A DNA stretch of 64,000 nucleotides from Chrysomallon squamiferum (Eukaryota > Mollusca > Gastropoda > Neomphalida > Peltospiridae): the NCBI GenBank assembly GCA_012295275.1, contig CM022665.1:32124022-32188021 (forward strand), in the 5' to 3' direction. The notes below the pieces were generated by a model. That model did not search any database. It saw only the letters and a list, made by a program, of their open reading frames with translations, and was not told where the DNA came from. Shown here one piece after another: positions 37,380-49,466 of this stretch (position 1 is its first letter; each line of letters begins with the position of its first letter). The position numbers were made by a program, and so were the translations under genes.

Positions 37380-37690
37380 ATGCCCGCTCATATGCTGAAT
37401 GTGTGACGAAACCAGACACTTTCTGCTTCTTCGCTATGAAAATTTGTTACGTCAGACAATTGGGCAAGCATTCGGGTTTTGAGGGATGGTGGGAAAAGTA
37501 AGTACAATAGGGCTTGTACGAATTGCAGGTGCGCCTACGTCAATCTTCAGGTGCTCATTGCTAAATTTAGTAACGAGCTATCACGTGATTGGTTTTCGGA
37601 CACACAGTGCAGAGGTGGGGGCCCGAAGGGGCGGTGGACCCGGGGATTCAAATGCGGGGAGCATCCAATCAGAGAAAAGAACTTAATAAA
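37380..37690. promoter_or_regulatory. CpG-rich promoter-like patch
   Basis: An abrupt rise in G+C and CpG. It contains GTTACGTCAG (37,447 region) and CCTACGTCAA (CRE-like), TCACGTGATTGG (an E-box joined to an inverted CCAAT), GGGGCGGTGG (GC-box-like) and CCAATCAG. Such a cluster is typical of housekeeping promoters. No first exon is evident on either strand. It could serve the candidate minus-strand exon at 36.2-36.5 kb. Confidence 0.45.
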
Positions 37691-38400
37691 TTTAGTTGAT
37701 TCATATTTAAATAGAATAAAGTGTTTATTTTATGTTTTATCTGTGTTTACATCTTCCAAATATCTTCCTTTCTCATAATATTTTTCAGTACCAAGCCTTA
37801 TACTTGAGTCTCTGGGACATACAGTCAAGGACTTGGTCCCAGGCATCAACAGACCTCTGCACGCCACTGCCTGGCACACACGATTATTTTATTTGCAACT
37901 TTTCGCGATAAATGGAAAGTAAACTCGATGAATCAAAGAAAAGTATGCTCTACTATTCAGGTTTCATAGACACATCTCGTTTTATTTAATTATTATTATT
38001 TTAAAGTAGCATCCTGTGACGTTTTAACCACATTAAAATACAATAATGTATCTCTAAATAATTTTAAAATGCATCTAAAGTTCAAACGTAAATTATGTAA
38101 AATAATAATAATAAATAACAAAAATAATAATAATAATAATAATAATAAAATAAAATTATAATAATAATAATAATAAATAAACAAAATTAATTCAATAAGA
38201 GCAAAAATGGAAAATCCGCCGCTCTTTAAACTAAAAAAATATATAACAAAAGCAAACGGATGTGGAAAACTGCTAATTCATTAATGTTGAAACTACGTAA
38301 TTTTTTAAAAAAATTTTTTCCCTCAAAGTTTCAGGTCTTAAATTATCTGAAAATATTTGTGGCAAGTTATTCTATAGGCACAGTGTTTGTCCGAATCTTG
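37691..38400. other. gene-free stretch with AAT repeats
   Basis: Includes (AAT/ATA)n at about 38,099-38,180. No coding signal. Confidence 0.5.
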
Positions 38401-38586
38401 CACCTTCAGGCGTATGGGCGGAGCTGCTGATTGCATTGCCATCTATAAATAGTGGCAGTCCCGCTTTATGTCAGTTAAAATACAATAAAAACATTAAAAA
38501 CATACAAATATGTATATACAAAAAAATATTTACATCGACCTCCATCTCTTATAACTCAACCTGCAGGAGAGATGTCATGTTTAAGG
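38401..38586 (+). promoter_or_regulatory. TATA-type promoter and possible short first exon
   Basis: GGGCGGAGC at about 38,415 is followed by CTATAAATAG at 38,443-38,452, an excellent TATA box. About 120 bp downstream an ATG (38,573) runs 14 nt into a donor, TTTAAG|GTAAAT, ending at 38,586. This could be an upstream promoter and leader exon for the fibrinogen-domain gene (ATG at 42,169) or the start of an unrelated gene whose exons I cannot find. Confidence 0.4.
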
Positions 38587-39402
38587 TAAATTAAATAATT
38601 TTATTTATATTATTTATTATTGTTTACAAATTAAAACTAAAATATTCTGGTTGGAATGAATAACCGAATATTTAATCCATTTAACCCTTTTCCGTTCCAA
38701 GCTTGATCAAATTTGTTGTATTACTTTATCTACCTGCTGTAAACTGACTTTTCCTGTTAAAGGAGTATAATTTTCCTTTCTCGTCACGCTCTTATCTTAC
38801 AGGAATTAGCTGGATATATATATTTTTTATTATTATTATTATTTATTTTTTTTGCTGTATTTCGCCTTTTAAGTTGTGGATCACACGCCAAAGTAGCACT
38901 CATTATTCTTTAAAAGATATGACTAAAAATAATATATTTCTTTTAAGATTTAGCGATAATTATATTCTTTCGTGAGTTATTTATACAACTTTTATTGTGT
39001 TTCTTGTCATTTTAAATATTTTTGAGGCAAAAACCGGAATACGTCCCGGTATTGGAACCAATTAATGACATAGAGTGAGGTATGCCTGTGCTAAGGTTTG
39101 GTGCTTGTAATAAATAACAATCTTAGAAAACTCGTTATAACGCCAGAATCTATTTAGCACCAATATCGGCGTTTTCAAAGGCTTGACTGTATTTATATTT
39201 ATCTCCAGATGTCTGCATATGATCTATAGGCTGTTCTCAATGGTTCGGTTACATATTTGGGTAACTGCCAGCAAAAACTCCAACGAGAACAATGTTTTCC
39301 TGACGTAAAGTACTATCGCAGATCAGGTGACATTGTTTTAAGCATAATATGTCCAAAAATAATCCACCTTTATAGTTAATATATTGCTGACATTATATAT
39401 AA

Positions 39403-39449
39403 TAACAACAACAACAACAATAATAATAATAACAACAACAATAATAATG

Positions 39450-39495
<46 letters not shown>
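39403..39495. repeat. AAC/AAT compound microsatellite
   Basis: AACAACAAC units grade into about 25 AAT units over 90 bp. Confidence 0.9.
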
Positions 39496-39497
<2 letters not shown>

Positions 39498-40373
39498 TGC
39501 TATACATCTGCTATTCATTACTTAAAATATTAAAATGTGGTTTTTCGAATAAGTAACAATGAAAATTAAAAATAATATTTTCTTATATTCTTTGTCTTCT
39601 TTACTTACATATATCGGAAGAAACATAAAGAAGAAAATTAGTACTACGAATAAATCAAATCTTGATTTCTGAAAAGTATAGACGTTACCTTTATCAGACA
39701 TAGCAGTTAACACCAATATCAGCACAAAAAATCATTGATCGAAAGAAACCTAGTTAAAATTTGTATTTGTATTGATTTTAATGTTATAATTTTTATTATT
39801 TATTTATTAATATATTGCTGTTTTCTTAAATACATTATTATTATTATGTATTATTATAATATTTGTAATGAATGCATTTAAAACAAAATTCGGCTAAATC
39901 TTTTATCGATTAGCAACAAAGGATCTTTCAAGATTTATATACATAATTAAGACAGCACGTTAATCAGATCATTCTAAATATTGTCACTGTTTTGCGACTT
40001 AAACTATAATATGTTTAACACTACATTTCAGTAGTGAAACCAGTATTTTAATTTTCATTAGTTGACAGTGTAACTAAGTTATTTACTGACATTATTAATA
40101 ATGACGATGATGATGATAATAATAATAATAATATTATAAACAGAATAAATAAATAAAAATTCAAAACAAAATAGGTTCAAAATCTCAAAGTATACGGTTA
40201 TCTATTTTATCCTTTTTAGTGCAAAATATATTTATATATTTTCCTGCAGTCACTGTACGTAGTAACAAGATATGATAACTAGATGAATTTCTATATTTTC
40301 AGGCACTGACCAAAAGTACAGCTTTTTGGTACGGAACTATATTCCCTTTGATAAGTTACTTGTCTCTCTCTCA

Positions 40374-40374
<1 letters not shown>

Positions 40375-40418
<44 letters not shown>
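40375..40418. repeat. (CA)n microsatellite
   Basis: About 21 CA units following a short CTCTCTC lead. Confidence 0.93.
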
Positions 40419-40421
<3 letters not shown>

Positions 40422-41708
40422 AAAATTACTTCTTTACTGTTTAATTGCTGGTATACATCTTAACAAATAAATTGTTGTTACTTGAGAATTTGTTTTTCCC
40501 CTATACACGTGAATCTACTACTCTCGTAAATAAAACAGATAACTGCATTTAATTATTGTTTTATTTAGGATTGCAAGATAAAATAAATAAATGGTTACTC
40601 TCTTAATATATCAAGAGCCTCGCTGCAGATCATAATTCTAACCTTCGCAGGATAAATCTGATATCTTAAGATAGCAACTAGTTCCTAGATATGAATAACG
40701 GAGAAATGACAAAATAACAGTTTGCGTGCTTCTTCAATAACACTTTTTTTTCTTCTTCTTCTTCTTCTTTATTATTGTTGTAGTTGCTGTGTACGAAAAT
40801 ATTCAACATCTAAACCTCTTACCATATGGTTAATACAGAATTAAAATTAAAGACAGTTGTATCACTGTAGGTATAATACAAAACCTTTCTCAGAACAGTA
40901 AAAACATTCGTTTCAAGTTTTTCATATTTACTCTGAGCTTTCTTCGTGGAACCCAGAGACAAAGGAAACTGGGCGGCTCCGGTAAACACCTACCAAACAT
41001 AAAATACACAAAAATGATTTCCAGGTTGAATTTAAATAGTGACTATCGCAAAAGCCTGTATAAGAATAATATAATAAAAGAAATGGATACTGATTGAACT
41101 ATTGTTTTTCGAATCACACACACAGAATCACGATAGATGGAGAACATTTTTTACTCTGTTTTATCAAAACGTCTTCTCTGATAAGCAGCAATTTTAATAC
41201 TCAGTACTGTCTTTTTATTTGTACTGAGTTCTAAAGTTATGGTTAATTAAATTAGAAAAAATGTCTTTGTTACTGTTAATTTCTGCGCGAGGACACACAT
41301 AAACACGTGACAGTATAGTAATGCATTCATACCTACATCCATACCAAATGGATTTTTGTAACAGGATTTCTTTTTGTTCCCTAAATATCTCTTTAATTTA
41401 CAAATGAAACATAATCATATACGCATTTGTATTTTTATTTTTTATAAAGCAATTAATGAGACAAATTATACAAAACCTTAATGGTAACTGCATAATAATT
41501 ACTGTTTTGAAACTACGCTACTTTGATATGCTGCCTTATGGTGATTTCAGTTATCTTTCAACGACTTATTTCAAATAATTTTATATAGCTAATTGTCTTT
41601 ATTTTTGTTTTCTTTCTTTCTCCTTTTTTTTTTTTTTTTTTTTCTTTCTTTTTAAAGACAATTCTTTTATTTTACTGTTTATTTAACTCTTTTTCCATGG
41701 CTTCAGGA

Positions 41709-41716
41709 TATAAATA
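41709..41716 (+). promoter_or_regulatory. candidate TATA box of the fibrinogen-domain gene
   Basis: TATAAATA lies 453 bp upstream of the start codon at 42,169. It would imply a 5' UTR of about 420 nt, or a small leader intron. The CpG-containing tract GACGCCAAGCGCACGCG follows at about 41,795. Confidence 0.35.
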
Positions 41717-42168
41717 CGCCAGATTCGCTAATCCTCTGCATGTAACAACCAATATTGTACAGATTCTGTCCTTAACATCTGGAAGCTGTTTCCCGACGCC
41801 AAGCGCACGCGTAAAATATGTTAATCGGTTTCCTATCATTGTTTTATCGGTGTCAAATAAAATTTTATGCTAAAATTCTTTCGTGACGGTATATTTTATA
41901 TCGTGACCAAATCATTAGATAATCGTTCATTTACTAATTTACATTAACTTGGATACTAAACTTTTAAAGTGTTGATAAATCAGTTTTAGAATTATAATGA
42001 ATCATACAAGTTTACTAGTTCAGAAATAACTTATATGCCTCATCTGTCTGATAGACTTCATGTGGTGGGCGTAAATGTTTCGTAAGTGCAGAAGACAGTT
42101 GGGTTAGACGTCTAGCTCCGGGAAAACTAAGTTTGCGCCTGTCTGGAGTAATTCATACAAAACTGGAG

Positions 42169-42949
42169 ATGTCTGTGTGGAAGTATATGTGGATTTTTAT
42201 CTTCATATTGTGTTATATAAAATATAGCATCCAACAGAATGCTGACAATGACGATACTGATGATTATGATGATGATTATGAGGATTACGATTACGACGAC
42301 TACGGAGATTACAATTATGAAGACTACGATTCTGTAACTACGCCGACACCAAGGCCAACACCACCTAAAAGAAATACCTATCCTCCTCGACACACGTATC
42401 CTCCCAGGCTAACAAATCTCCCGAGACCAGACGATGGGATCAGTAGATCGTTTCCTTCCAGGCCAAGATTTCCTTCAGACCCACGTAGACCAGAGTATTC
42501 TTCACGCCAGACGCATCCACCCAGACAAACGTACCCTCCACGGCAGACGTATCCACCCAGACAAACGAACCCACCTAGTCAGACATATCCACCTAGACAA
42601 ACGTATCCATCAAGGACAACACCTTCTCCTAGAACTAGCCCGCCAAGATTAACATCTGAGGCAGACAGATCAAATCTCGATACTTGTGGATGTCCACGCA
42701 ACGTTCAGTCCACCATTGACAATCTGAAAAAGGACATGAAGACATCTGCTAATGAAGCGGAAGAACTAAGAACGAGAGTAGAGGTTGCTGAAGCAACAAT
42801 GGCAGAACTTAAAGAACTTGTCCTCAAACTGGAAGGAGAATCGCAACAGTGGAAAGCCAGTTTGAAATTCCCTGGTCTCGTCCCTATTAAGTCACCAACA
42901 AATATCATTATCAGCGATGAAGCCAGTTCCACCACCGAAACGTATAAAG
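42169..42949 (+). CDS. FReD protein exon 1: signal peptide, acidic and proline-rich stalk, coiled coil
   Basis: Encodes residues 1-260 and ends in phase 1 at AAAG|GTAACT. The internal repeats are encoded by near-identical 18-bp DNA units (CCACCCAGACAAACGTAT type), so unit number may vary between individuals. Confidence 0.88.
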
Positions 42950-43737
42950 GTAACTTATTATTAATGGTAAAATTGTTTTAAAAAATAAATGAAAGTAAAT
43001 TATAATTGAAATCATGCATTTCCTTGTGCTTTTGTATCTTTCGGTGAAAAACAAAACAAAGCAAAACAAAAATAAATAAATAAATTAATTAATAAATTAA
43101 TTAAAGAAAACTAATCACGAATACTGTCTGACAGAAACAGTATTAGAACGTTAGAGGACATATTGGTTCAGTAACACTGTAATAAAATTGTATTAATAAA
43201 ATCAACACACATCACGCACACAAACATATATAAATAAAAGATAAACATTCCACCTAACCGAAATCGTAAATTACAACTAAAAAAACAAAAAAAAAAAAAA
43301 TAATAATAATAATAATAATAATAAAAACCAAACAAATCATTCTAAATGCATTCGTAAGCAAAGATTTTTATTGTGATTTTTAATATATTATAATGCAGTA
43401 AAATATATGCAAGATCAGCTTTATCTACAACTGCCTTTTACAAATATCATACGCTTTTTCTGTATAACACCAAGGTAAATTAATGGGTTACGGTTAAATG
43501 TGGAACCCATATGTCTGAACATATTGTTTGACATGGGGGAAAAAGAATTTCTGTACATATTATTTATACAGTGAGCTTATATTATTTCAGAAAATAAATA
43601 GGTGCATTTATTTAAATTCTGAAACATTTCTTGGATTTAAAAATTTTAGCTGATGCTAAATAATTTTGGTAATCTGCTAGGCCTGATTATCACAATATTA
43701 ATAAATGCTTAAATATACTGCCCCCACCCCAAAAAAA

Positions 43738-43768
<31 letters not shown>

Positions 43769-45794
43769 CAGGGATCATTAAATATTTGTTTACAGTGACA
43801 AGACAATGAACATGAATCATCAAGTAGAGAACAAAATTAGTTTACAGACCAAAATGTAAAAAAGTCAGTTTCTGGTCATTATAATGTCATACAAAGCAAC
43901 CAACCAAATATTTCTTATTCGTCTGTGAACGCTATCCATCAAAACAATACCAACGCATGATTCCTAAATGTTTTTATTTATAAACAGAAAACAAATATAG
44001 CTATGAAAAACACCTACACCACATGTTATCGTGTGCACAAAGATGTTCATACGCAGGCATATTACCGGTGAAAACTTAGAATAGGTCACATGTACATTTG
44101 TACTTTTATTTAAGGTAAAGAAACACGTGTTCAGGTAGGGTGTTATATATTGTATTGCAAGAAACTATGAGTGGATGTTGAACAATTAGTCTGCTTTCTC
44201 GTAACACGTTGAGTGATTTACAGAAAAAATAAAATAAAATAAAATAAAATAAAAGTAAGAAAGAGATAAAACGAAATAAGAACAAAGAACGGAAATAAAC
44301 TCCCAGCTGATTAAATCTTTTGTCTTAAATGCCATGTGCGTGCTAAATGTTGTCAAATTTAATATTATTGTTACACATACAGTGTAATATTTAACGTAAT
44401 ATCGCCTCCCACATTAATCTCCTGATACGAAAGAAAGCTAAGCCAGATTGAAAGTGGTTACTTTATTAAAAATGATAGTAATAATAAAGCGTTGTTGGCG
44501 TTCAGGTCAAGCTCGACTTTGGCATCCTTATATATATATATATATATATATATCACAATGATAAAAAAAAAAAATGAAAATGTAGGAATAGAGAGTTTAT
44601 TACAATATACAAATTAAAGAAAACAGTTCAAACAGCAAGTTTACAATCCTTTCATTAATGTAACAGGGAGAGAGAGACATTATCTACATTAATGGTAATA
44701 AAATGTATACATTGTTACAAACACAATGGAAGAGGGTGAGAAAAAGTCCGAACTGTGCAGAATAGTGTAAACCACAGAGGGTGTTGCAAACTGGCATAAG
44801 TTTTTGGGATAGATTGCTACCTTCTGACATATCGATACATTTGTATAATAGTTTATGAATGTAAACACATTACTGATTCGTAGTACAAAAGATAAGAATG
44901 TGAATTAATAATTTAATAGGAAAATGTCAAAAAAGAATTAAAAGCAACCACAAAATTGTGGCATTCAAATCGGTACAGAATCTGAACAAACTGACAAGCA
45001 TACTATATTCTGTTAACTTCATGACAATAAATTTTTCCTTTTGCATTTGGAAAATCCCTACCACGACGTAGCGCCTTCATTCGGTCCTGCCTCTTATTTA
45101 AATTATTTTCGTTTCTGTTGATATTTGTACCAGTTCATATTTGTATTTGTGTTTCTGTGTGTACGTTCATGCATTGAATGTTAGCTACAAAAAGTAATGA
45201 AATAAATAAACTGATATTTTATTACATTACGATACCATTTTATTAGCGTTTCCAAAGTAGGCCAACTTAAGATACGTACTGTGCAGTTACCGTGTTGCTG
45301 TCAACATAACATCATTGCGTGCGAGATTTTAATAATTTATTGTACAGTTAAGATGTTTTTTTTTTTTGTTTTTTTTTCCTTGTTGGTACTGTTGTTGTTT
45401 AGACTGCCAGGAAGCAAAAGAAAATGGCCAAAATCTACCAGGTGTCTACAATCTACAACCAAAGGACTCCGCTTACAATATCCTGGCTTTCTGTCAGGAT
45501 GGCTGGACTTTCATACAAAGACGATTCGACGGAAGCACGGACTTTAACAGGTTGATATTTCTAAATACAATCTTTTGTAATGCTTATTTTTTATTGGTAA
45601 ATATTAAGTTTGCAAAAAACTAGCTATACAGCAAACTGAATTCAGTGAAGATTAAAAATTGTATCTATTATCTATATTATCATCATCATTATTATTAATT
45701 TATAACAGGCATATGGTGTTCATATTCCTATTTTATTGTTGCTTTTTAAAGATTTTTTCCACTAATTGTACTGATATTAATATAGCTAAATAAC

Positions 45795-45850
<56 letters not shown>

Positions 45851-46441
45851 AATAAATAAATAAATAAATATATAAAAGTATAATTTTAGTTTTAATATCC
45901 TTCATTTTTTTTTTTTTTTTTTTTTTTCAGAGATTTTATTGAATTCGAAATTGGTTTTGGCAACTTTTCCGGCGAATTCTGGCTAGGATTAGAAAATATA
46001 CACATTCTGACCTCCCAGCAGCCGTACACTTTAAGAATTGACATGGAGAGCCAGTCAGGAAAGTTCTACTATGCGGTTTATTCAAACTTCTCTGTTACAG
46101 ACGAATATACTGATTACAAGCTTCAGTACGACAACAAAACTGCTGGAAATACGGGCGACGGTCTCAGATACAACAAGAACCGCGGATTCACAGCACGAAA
46201 TCGAGACAGAGACACATGGCGTACCGGAAACTGCGCAAGACACTACAAAAGTGGCTTCTGGCTAGACCGATGTGGTTCTGATTTGAATAGAAATCCTGCA
46301 AAAGGAAGTTACGGAGGTACACGATGGGACGGACGGATTGTGAAAAGCTCACTGATGAAAATTAAGCCTTCTTATGCTGTTACCGAAGATGACCTGCGAT
46401 TGGTTCCTAAAAAAGAGAGCAGATATAACAGATTCGGATAA
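42169..46441 (+). CDS. secreted fibrinogen-related (FReD) protein with acidic and proline-rich stalk
   Basis: Three exons (42169-42949, 45403-45550, 45931-46441) join in frame to 479 aa. Residues 1-22 are a hydrophobic signal peptide (MSVWKYMWIFIFILCYIKYS). The ATG at 42,169 is chosen because it puts the signal peptide first; no earlier in-frame ATG exists. Residues 25-54 are an Asp/Tyr-rich acidic stretch. Residues 59-160 are Pro/Arg/Thr-rich, with hexapeptide repeats of the PPRQTY type (117-146). CGC is at 173-175, and 176-229 is a predicted coiled coil. Residues 261-457 form a fibrinogen C-terminal domain with the four canonical cysteines (C262, C291, C411, C424), DGWTFIQRRFDGS, GFGNFSGEFWLGLENIH, and a D402/D404 pair in the Ca2+-site region. 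FReD proteins are secreted lectins, commonly immune or adhesive; coiled coils usually drive oligomerisation. There is no immunoglobulin domain, so it is not a classic snail FREP. The part after C411 (KSGFWLDRCGSDLN) departs from the usual GAWWY..C..SNLNG, so ligand binding may differ. Confidence 0.9.
45403..45550 (+). CDS. FReD protein exon 2: start of fibrinogen domain
   Basis: Encodes DCQEAKENGQNLPGVYNLQP through RRFDGSTDFN, including the first disulfide pair (C262 and C291). It links phase 1 to phase 2. The acceptor is TTTAG and the donor AACAG|GTTGAT. Confidence 0.9.
45797..45870. repeat. (AAT)n plus (AAAT)n microsatellite in a FReD intron
   Basis: About 15 AAT units pass directly into about 7 AAAT units, 60 bp before the poly-T acceptor of exon 3. 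Confidence 0.9.
45931..46441 (+). CDS. FReD protein exon 3: rest of fibrinogen domain and C-terminus
   Basis: The acceptor follows a 22-nt T run (CAG at 45,928-45,930). Encodes residues 310-479 with the second disulfide pair and a 22-residue charged tail after the domain (TEDDLRLVPKKESRYNRFG). The stop TAA is at 46,439. Confidence 0.92.
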
Positions 46442-46960
46442 CTCTAATTTGACTTAGGCATGGTCTTATAGAGCATGACGTCATAGGTGAATTAAATGTT
46501 TTGAAAACATTTATAGTGACTCATTTATATTCTAGGACTTTAATTAATATTTGACGAATCGGCATGAGAAATAAGGTTACACCTGCCTGAAGATGATGGA
46601 CTGCATTTGGAGAAAACCATCTGAAATGAGCGTAAAATGGGGGGGGGGAGATTAAAAAAACAACAACAACAAAAAGCCCACAGATAATATGCGGGGAATA
46701 TGCATGACTGCTTAACTAATAGGACTTAATGAAAGCATTAAATATAAATTCATTTTTAAATGATTAATTTTGAATATTATTTTGTTCATAAATTATTAAC
46801 CTTAATTTTTTTTTTTGTTTTTTTTTTGTTTGATAATATTACACGCAACTGGAGTTTGCTATAATAGTTTTGTTTATGAAGTTTTAAGCTTATATATTAA
46901 TATGTTTAAATCTCACTGTAGCTCTTTCTATTATAAGTAGACAAAAGCCCATGTGCTTGA

Positions 46961-46966
46961 AATAAA
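46961..46966 (+). terminator. candidate poly(A) signal of the FReD gene
   Basis: AATAAA lies 520 bp downstream of the stop in a context of lower local AT bias. It is a plausible signal, but no GT-rich downstream element was verified. Confidence 0.4.
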
Positions 46967-47185
46967 CTGAGTTTGATGTAAATAGTCTTCTCGCTTATAT
47001 CTATACAGCATTCACGATTATTAATTCATAACTGTCAACACCTATTGCATTAGATCTTGTTCCAGGTCTTTTGAATCGGTTTTGAACAGATATTAAGGTT
47101 TAGAGGATTATGCGGCCGAACAATTATACTATAATGATGTTTAATAATATTTTTCGAGTCTTCCCTAGAACTATTCCTGAACTTA

Positions 47186-47216
<31 letters not shown>

Positions 47217-47540
47217 ACCAAGGTTGAAAAAAAAAGAAGAAGAAAATTAATATTAACATTCTCAAAAAAAAAAAAAAAAAAAAATCCCCAGCAACCATCC
47301 ATAGTCACCAGTTTGATACACAATATGTTGCCAAGAGCGGTTCCAGAGCTTATTAAGCTTTCTAGTCGCACAAATCCATGAATAAAAAAAAAAAAATTTA
47401 AACGTTGCCCAGTGCATAGTCTCGGGCAGTTTAAACAATGGCAAATCATTTATTCTCCAGAAATTTTCCAAACGTCAACCTTTATAATTATACAGTACAG
47501 TTTCATGCCTTGATTATTTCTCATTGTCAACGTTTACATC
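46967..47540. other. intergenic stretch with poly-A runs
   Basis: Between the FReD gene and the next promoter. Contains A-runs at about 47,191-47,214 and 47,265-47,283. Minus-strand frames across these are Phe-homopolymer artefacts. Confidence 0.5.
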
Positions 47541-47937
47541 CAGAGGGCGTCAGTCCTCCCACAAGTAATACAGCTATAAAATTAGCTCCCGCGATCAATT
47601 GCTGAACAAACAAAACAAAGACATATCTTCATTGCTGCATTGTTCAATTCTCTATTTTCATCCAAATGTATTCTTTTCTAATGGTATCAGGCTTTCGCAG
47701 GAATCAATACTTTCGTCCAATATCAGAATAAACTCCAGCTGCGCATGTCGGAAGCTTCCTTAAAGATTCTGTCGTGGTGAGCATTATTTTTGTCGTTTCA
47801 AAATCCCACACGGACAGGAAGACTCGGAGAGTGACCAAAGAAAATGTCATATTCTCCGTTGTTGATGGGAATGAAATCAACTTGTTGTGCTGTTTGTTAC
47901 ACCGGCTACTTGGAACTTGTTTAAATTAAGGTCGACC
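47541..47937 (+). promoter_or_regulatory. promoter / 5' UTR region of the two-TM gene
   Basis: CpG-richer sequence (CTCCCGCGATCAATTGC, GGCGTCAGTCC) directly upstream of the ATG at 47,938. No TATA box in a convincing position, consistent with a broad, CpG-type promoter. Confidence 0.4.
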
Positions 47938-48035
47938 ATGTTTCGCTTGCTGGATTCCACAGAATTCAACGAGTGGTGGTCTTGCTTGCAATCGAAACTG
48001 AAGTGTATTGCCCCTAGTGCCTTGAAACTAATTTG
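47938..48035 (+). CDS. two-TM gene exon 1 (residues 1-32, ends phase 2)
   Basis: Encodes MFRLLDSTEFNEWWSCLQSK, then the start of TM1 (SALKLI), and runs into the donor TTTG|GTAAGT. Phase 2 is exactly what the orphan acceptor at 54,681 needs. It is the first good ATG in the CpG-richer zone. Confidence 0.6.
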
Positions 48036-49392
48036 GTAAGTGGCCCTGTTGTTGCTGTAGTATTGTTTTTAAATGTATTTAAATAGCATACTTATTCGTG
48101 CAATATTATGAACTGTTCTGTTTTATATGTGGGGGCAATAATGGATCCGGTCCGAAAACCATGAAATAACAAATTATTAGATGAACGTTATTTTCTAAAC
48201 AAACATGCTTTCTATTAAGCATGCGACCACTGGGGAAAACAGAAAACATTTCGTTGCAATTGTACCGAATTAATCGCACGAATGAAATTATTGCCACCAT
48301 CATGAACGACGCACTGTTATTTAATAAAGACAAAAATTAGATTAAGTTACAGTAAACTCAGTCATAAGTTAAAATAAACTCAATCACAATTTATGGTAGA
48401 GTTCATGTAGATATTTAAAAAAAAATAGACTCTTATTAACAATACTGTATTAATAAAATGTCAGAGCGCAAACCAAACACTTATCATCGTGAAAAAAATC
48501 GTTGATCTCTGATAACTAAGGCCAAGGTCAACGATTTTCCAATGTCCACTAATCAAAGACAGTATTAATGAACATTTCACAGTGTTCATTTAGCCATGTC
48601 TGCTATCAATAATTGAGTCCACACTGACTAATAACAGAATTTAGTTTTCTCAACTACACCGTTAAACAGGCCCTAGAATTTTTTTTAGCTTTTCTGTTAA
48701 GGATTTGTTCATAAAAGCTTCAGCTGTTTTCGTCTTTAATACAAGCATGCATTATGAAATAGTAGAGTTTATTTTTTAATTGTATGTGAAATAGTGTTAT
48801 TTTACACATATACTGTAACAATGATCCAGAGCAAGTAAGGGTTGAATGGATATACATTTATAGAAAAATCAGCAGATTTGTCAAATACGGCCAGTTAGAT
48901 ATTAAATAAAATTTAACGATAATGTAATGTAAGAAATCTGCACATACACCAGGCTTCAACCTCAGACCAGTCGTAATGCAACCCGACATTGTATCGAAGA
49001 TTAAACCAGGGCAGCTGGATACATTACTTTTAATTTAAATTATTACTGCGCTAAACCACAGAATAAATAAATAAATAACTAAAATGTATTTTGATTTGAA
49101 AGCTACGAGTCAAAAATATTCCTCGATTTTCCTGCCTTAAATTCAGAAAATAATGCTTGATTTTGTCCTAGAAGATTTACTGCCTGAAACGTATAATTAA
49201 ATTACTTTATCGTCAAGGGACTAATGAATGTCTTATTGTTAAATCAGTTAATAAAATTGTATAAATCATCCATTTTACAATGACATTTATGTCTAATAAC
49301 TATTTATTTTTCTATCAAGGTGGCTGAATTTCGTTTGTTGTTAAATAAGCATCGTAAAAAAACATAATAATAGATCTGTATGCTTTTGTATT

Positions 49393-49466
<74 letters not shown>

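Larger units (their letters stand above)
38587..41700. other. gene-free stretch with microsatellites
   Basis: Holds a long AAC/AAT compound repeat (39,403-39,495), (CA)n (40,375-40,418) and a CTT tract (40,752-40,767). If the promoter at 38.4 kb belongs to the fibrinogen-domain gene, this would be its first intron. Confidence 0.45.

Noticed and set aside
37600-37680. Possible tRNA-like B box in GGGGATTCAAATGCGG
   Set aside because: No A box at the right spacing and no cloverleaf could be drawn.
42133-42168. N-terminal extension of the FReD protein starting at 42,133
   Set aside because: The codon there is TTG. The ATG at 42,169 gives a clean signal peptide, so the extension was dropped.
42127-42393. 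Minus-strand Ile/Val-rich ORF
   Set aside because: Antisense of the GAY codons of the acidic FReD segment; apparent membrane segments are an artefact.
47050-47471. Three overlapping minus-strand ORFs with Phe runs
   Set aside because: Driven by poly-A runs on the plus strand; no gene structure.
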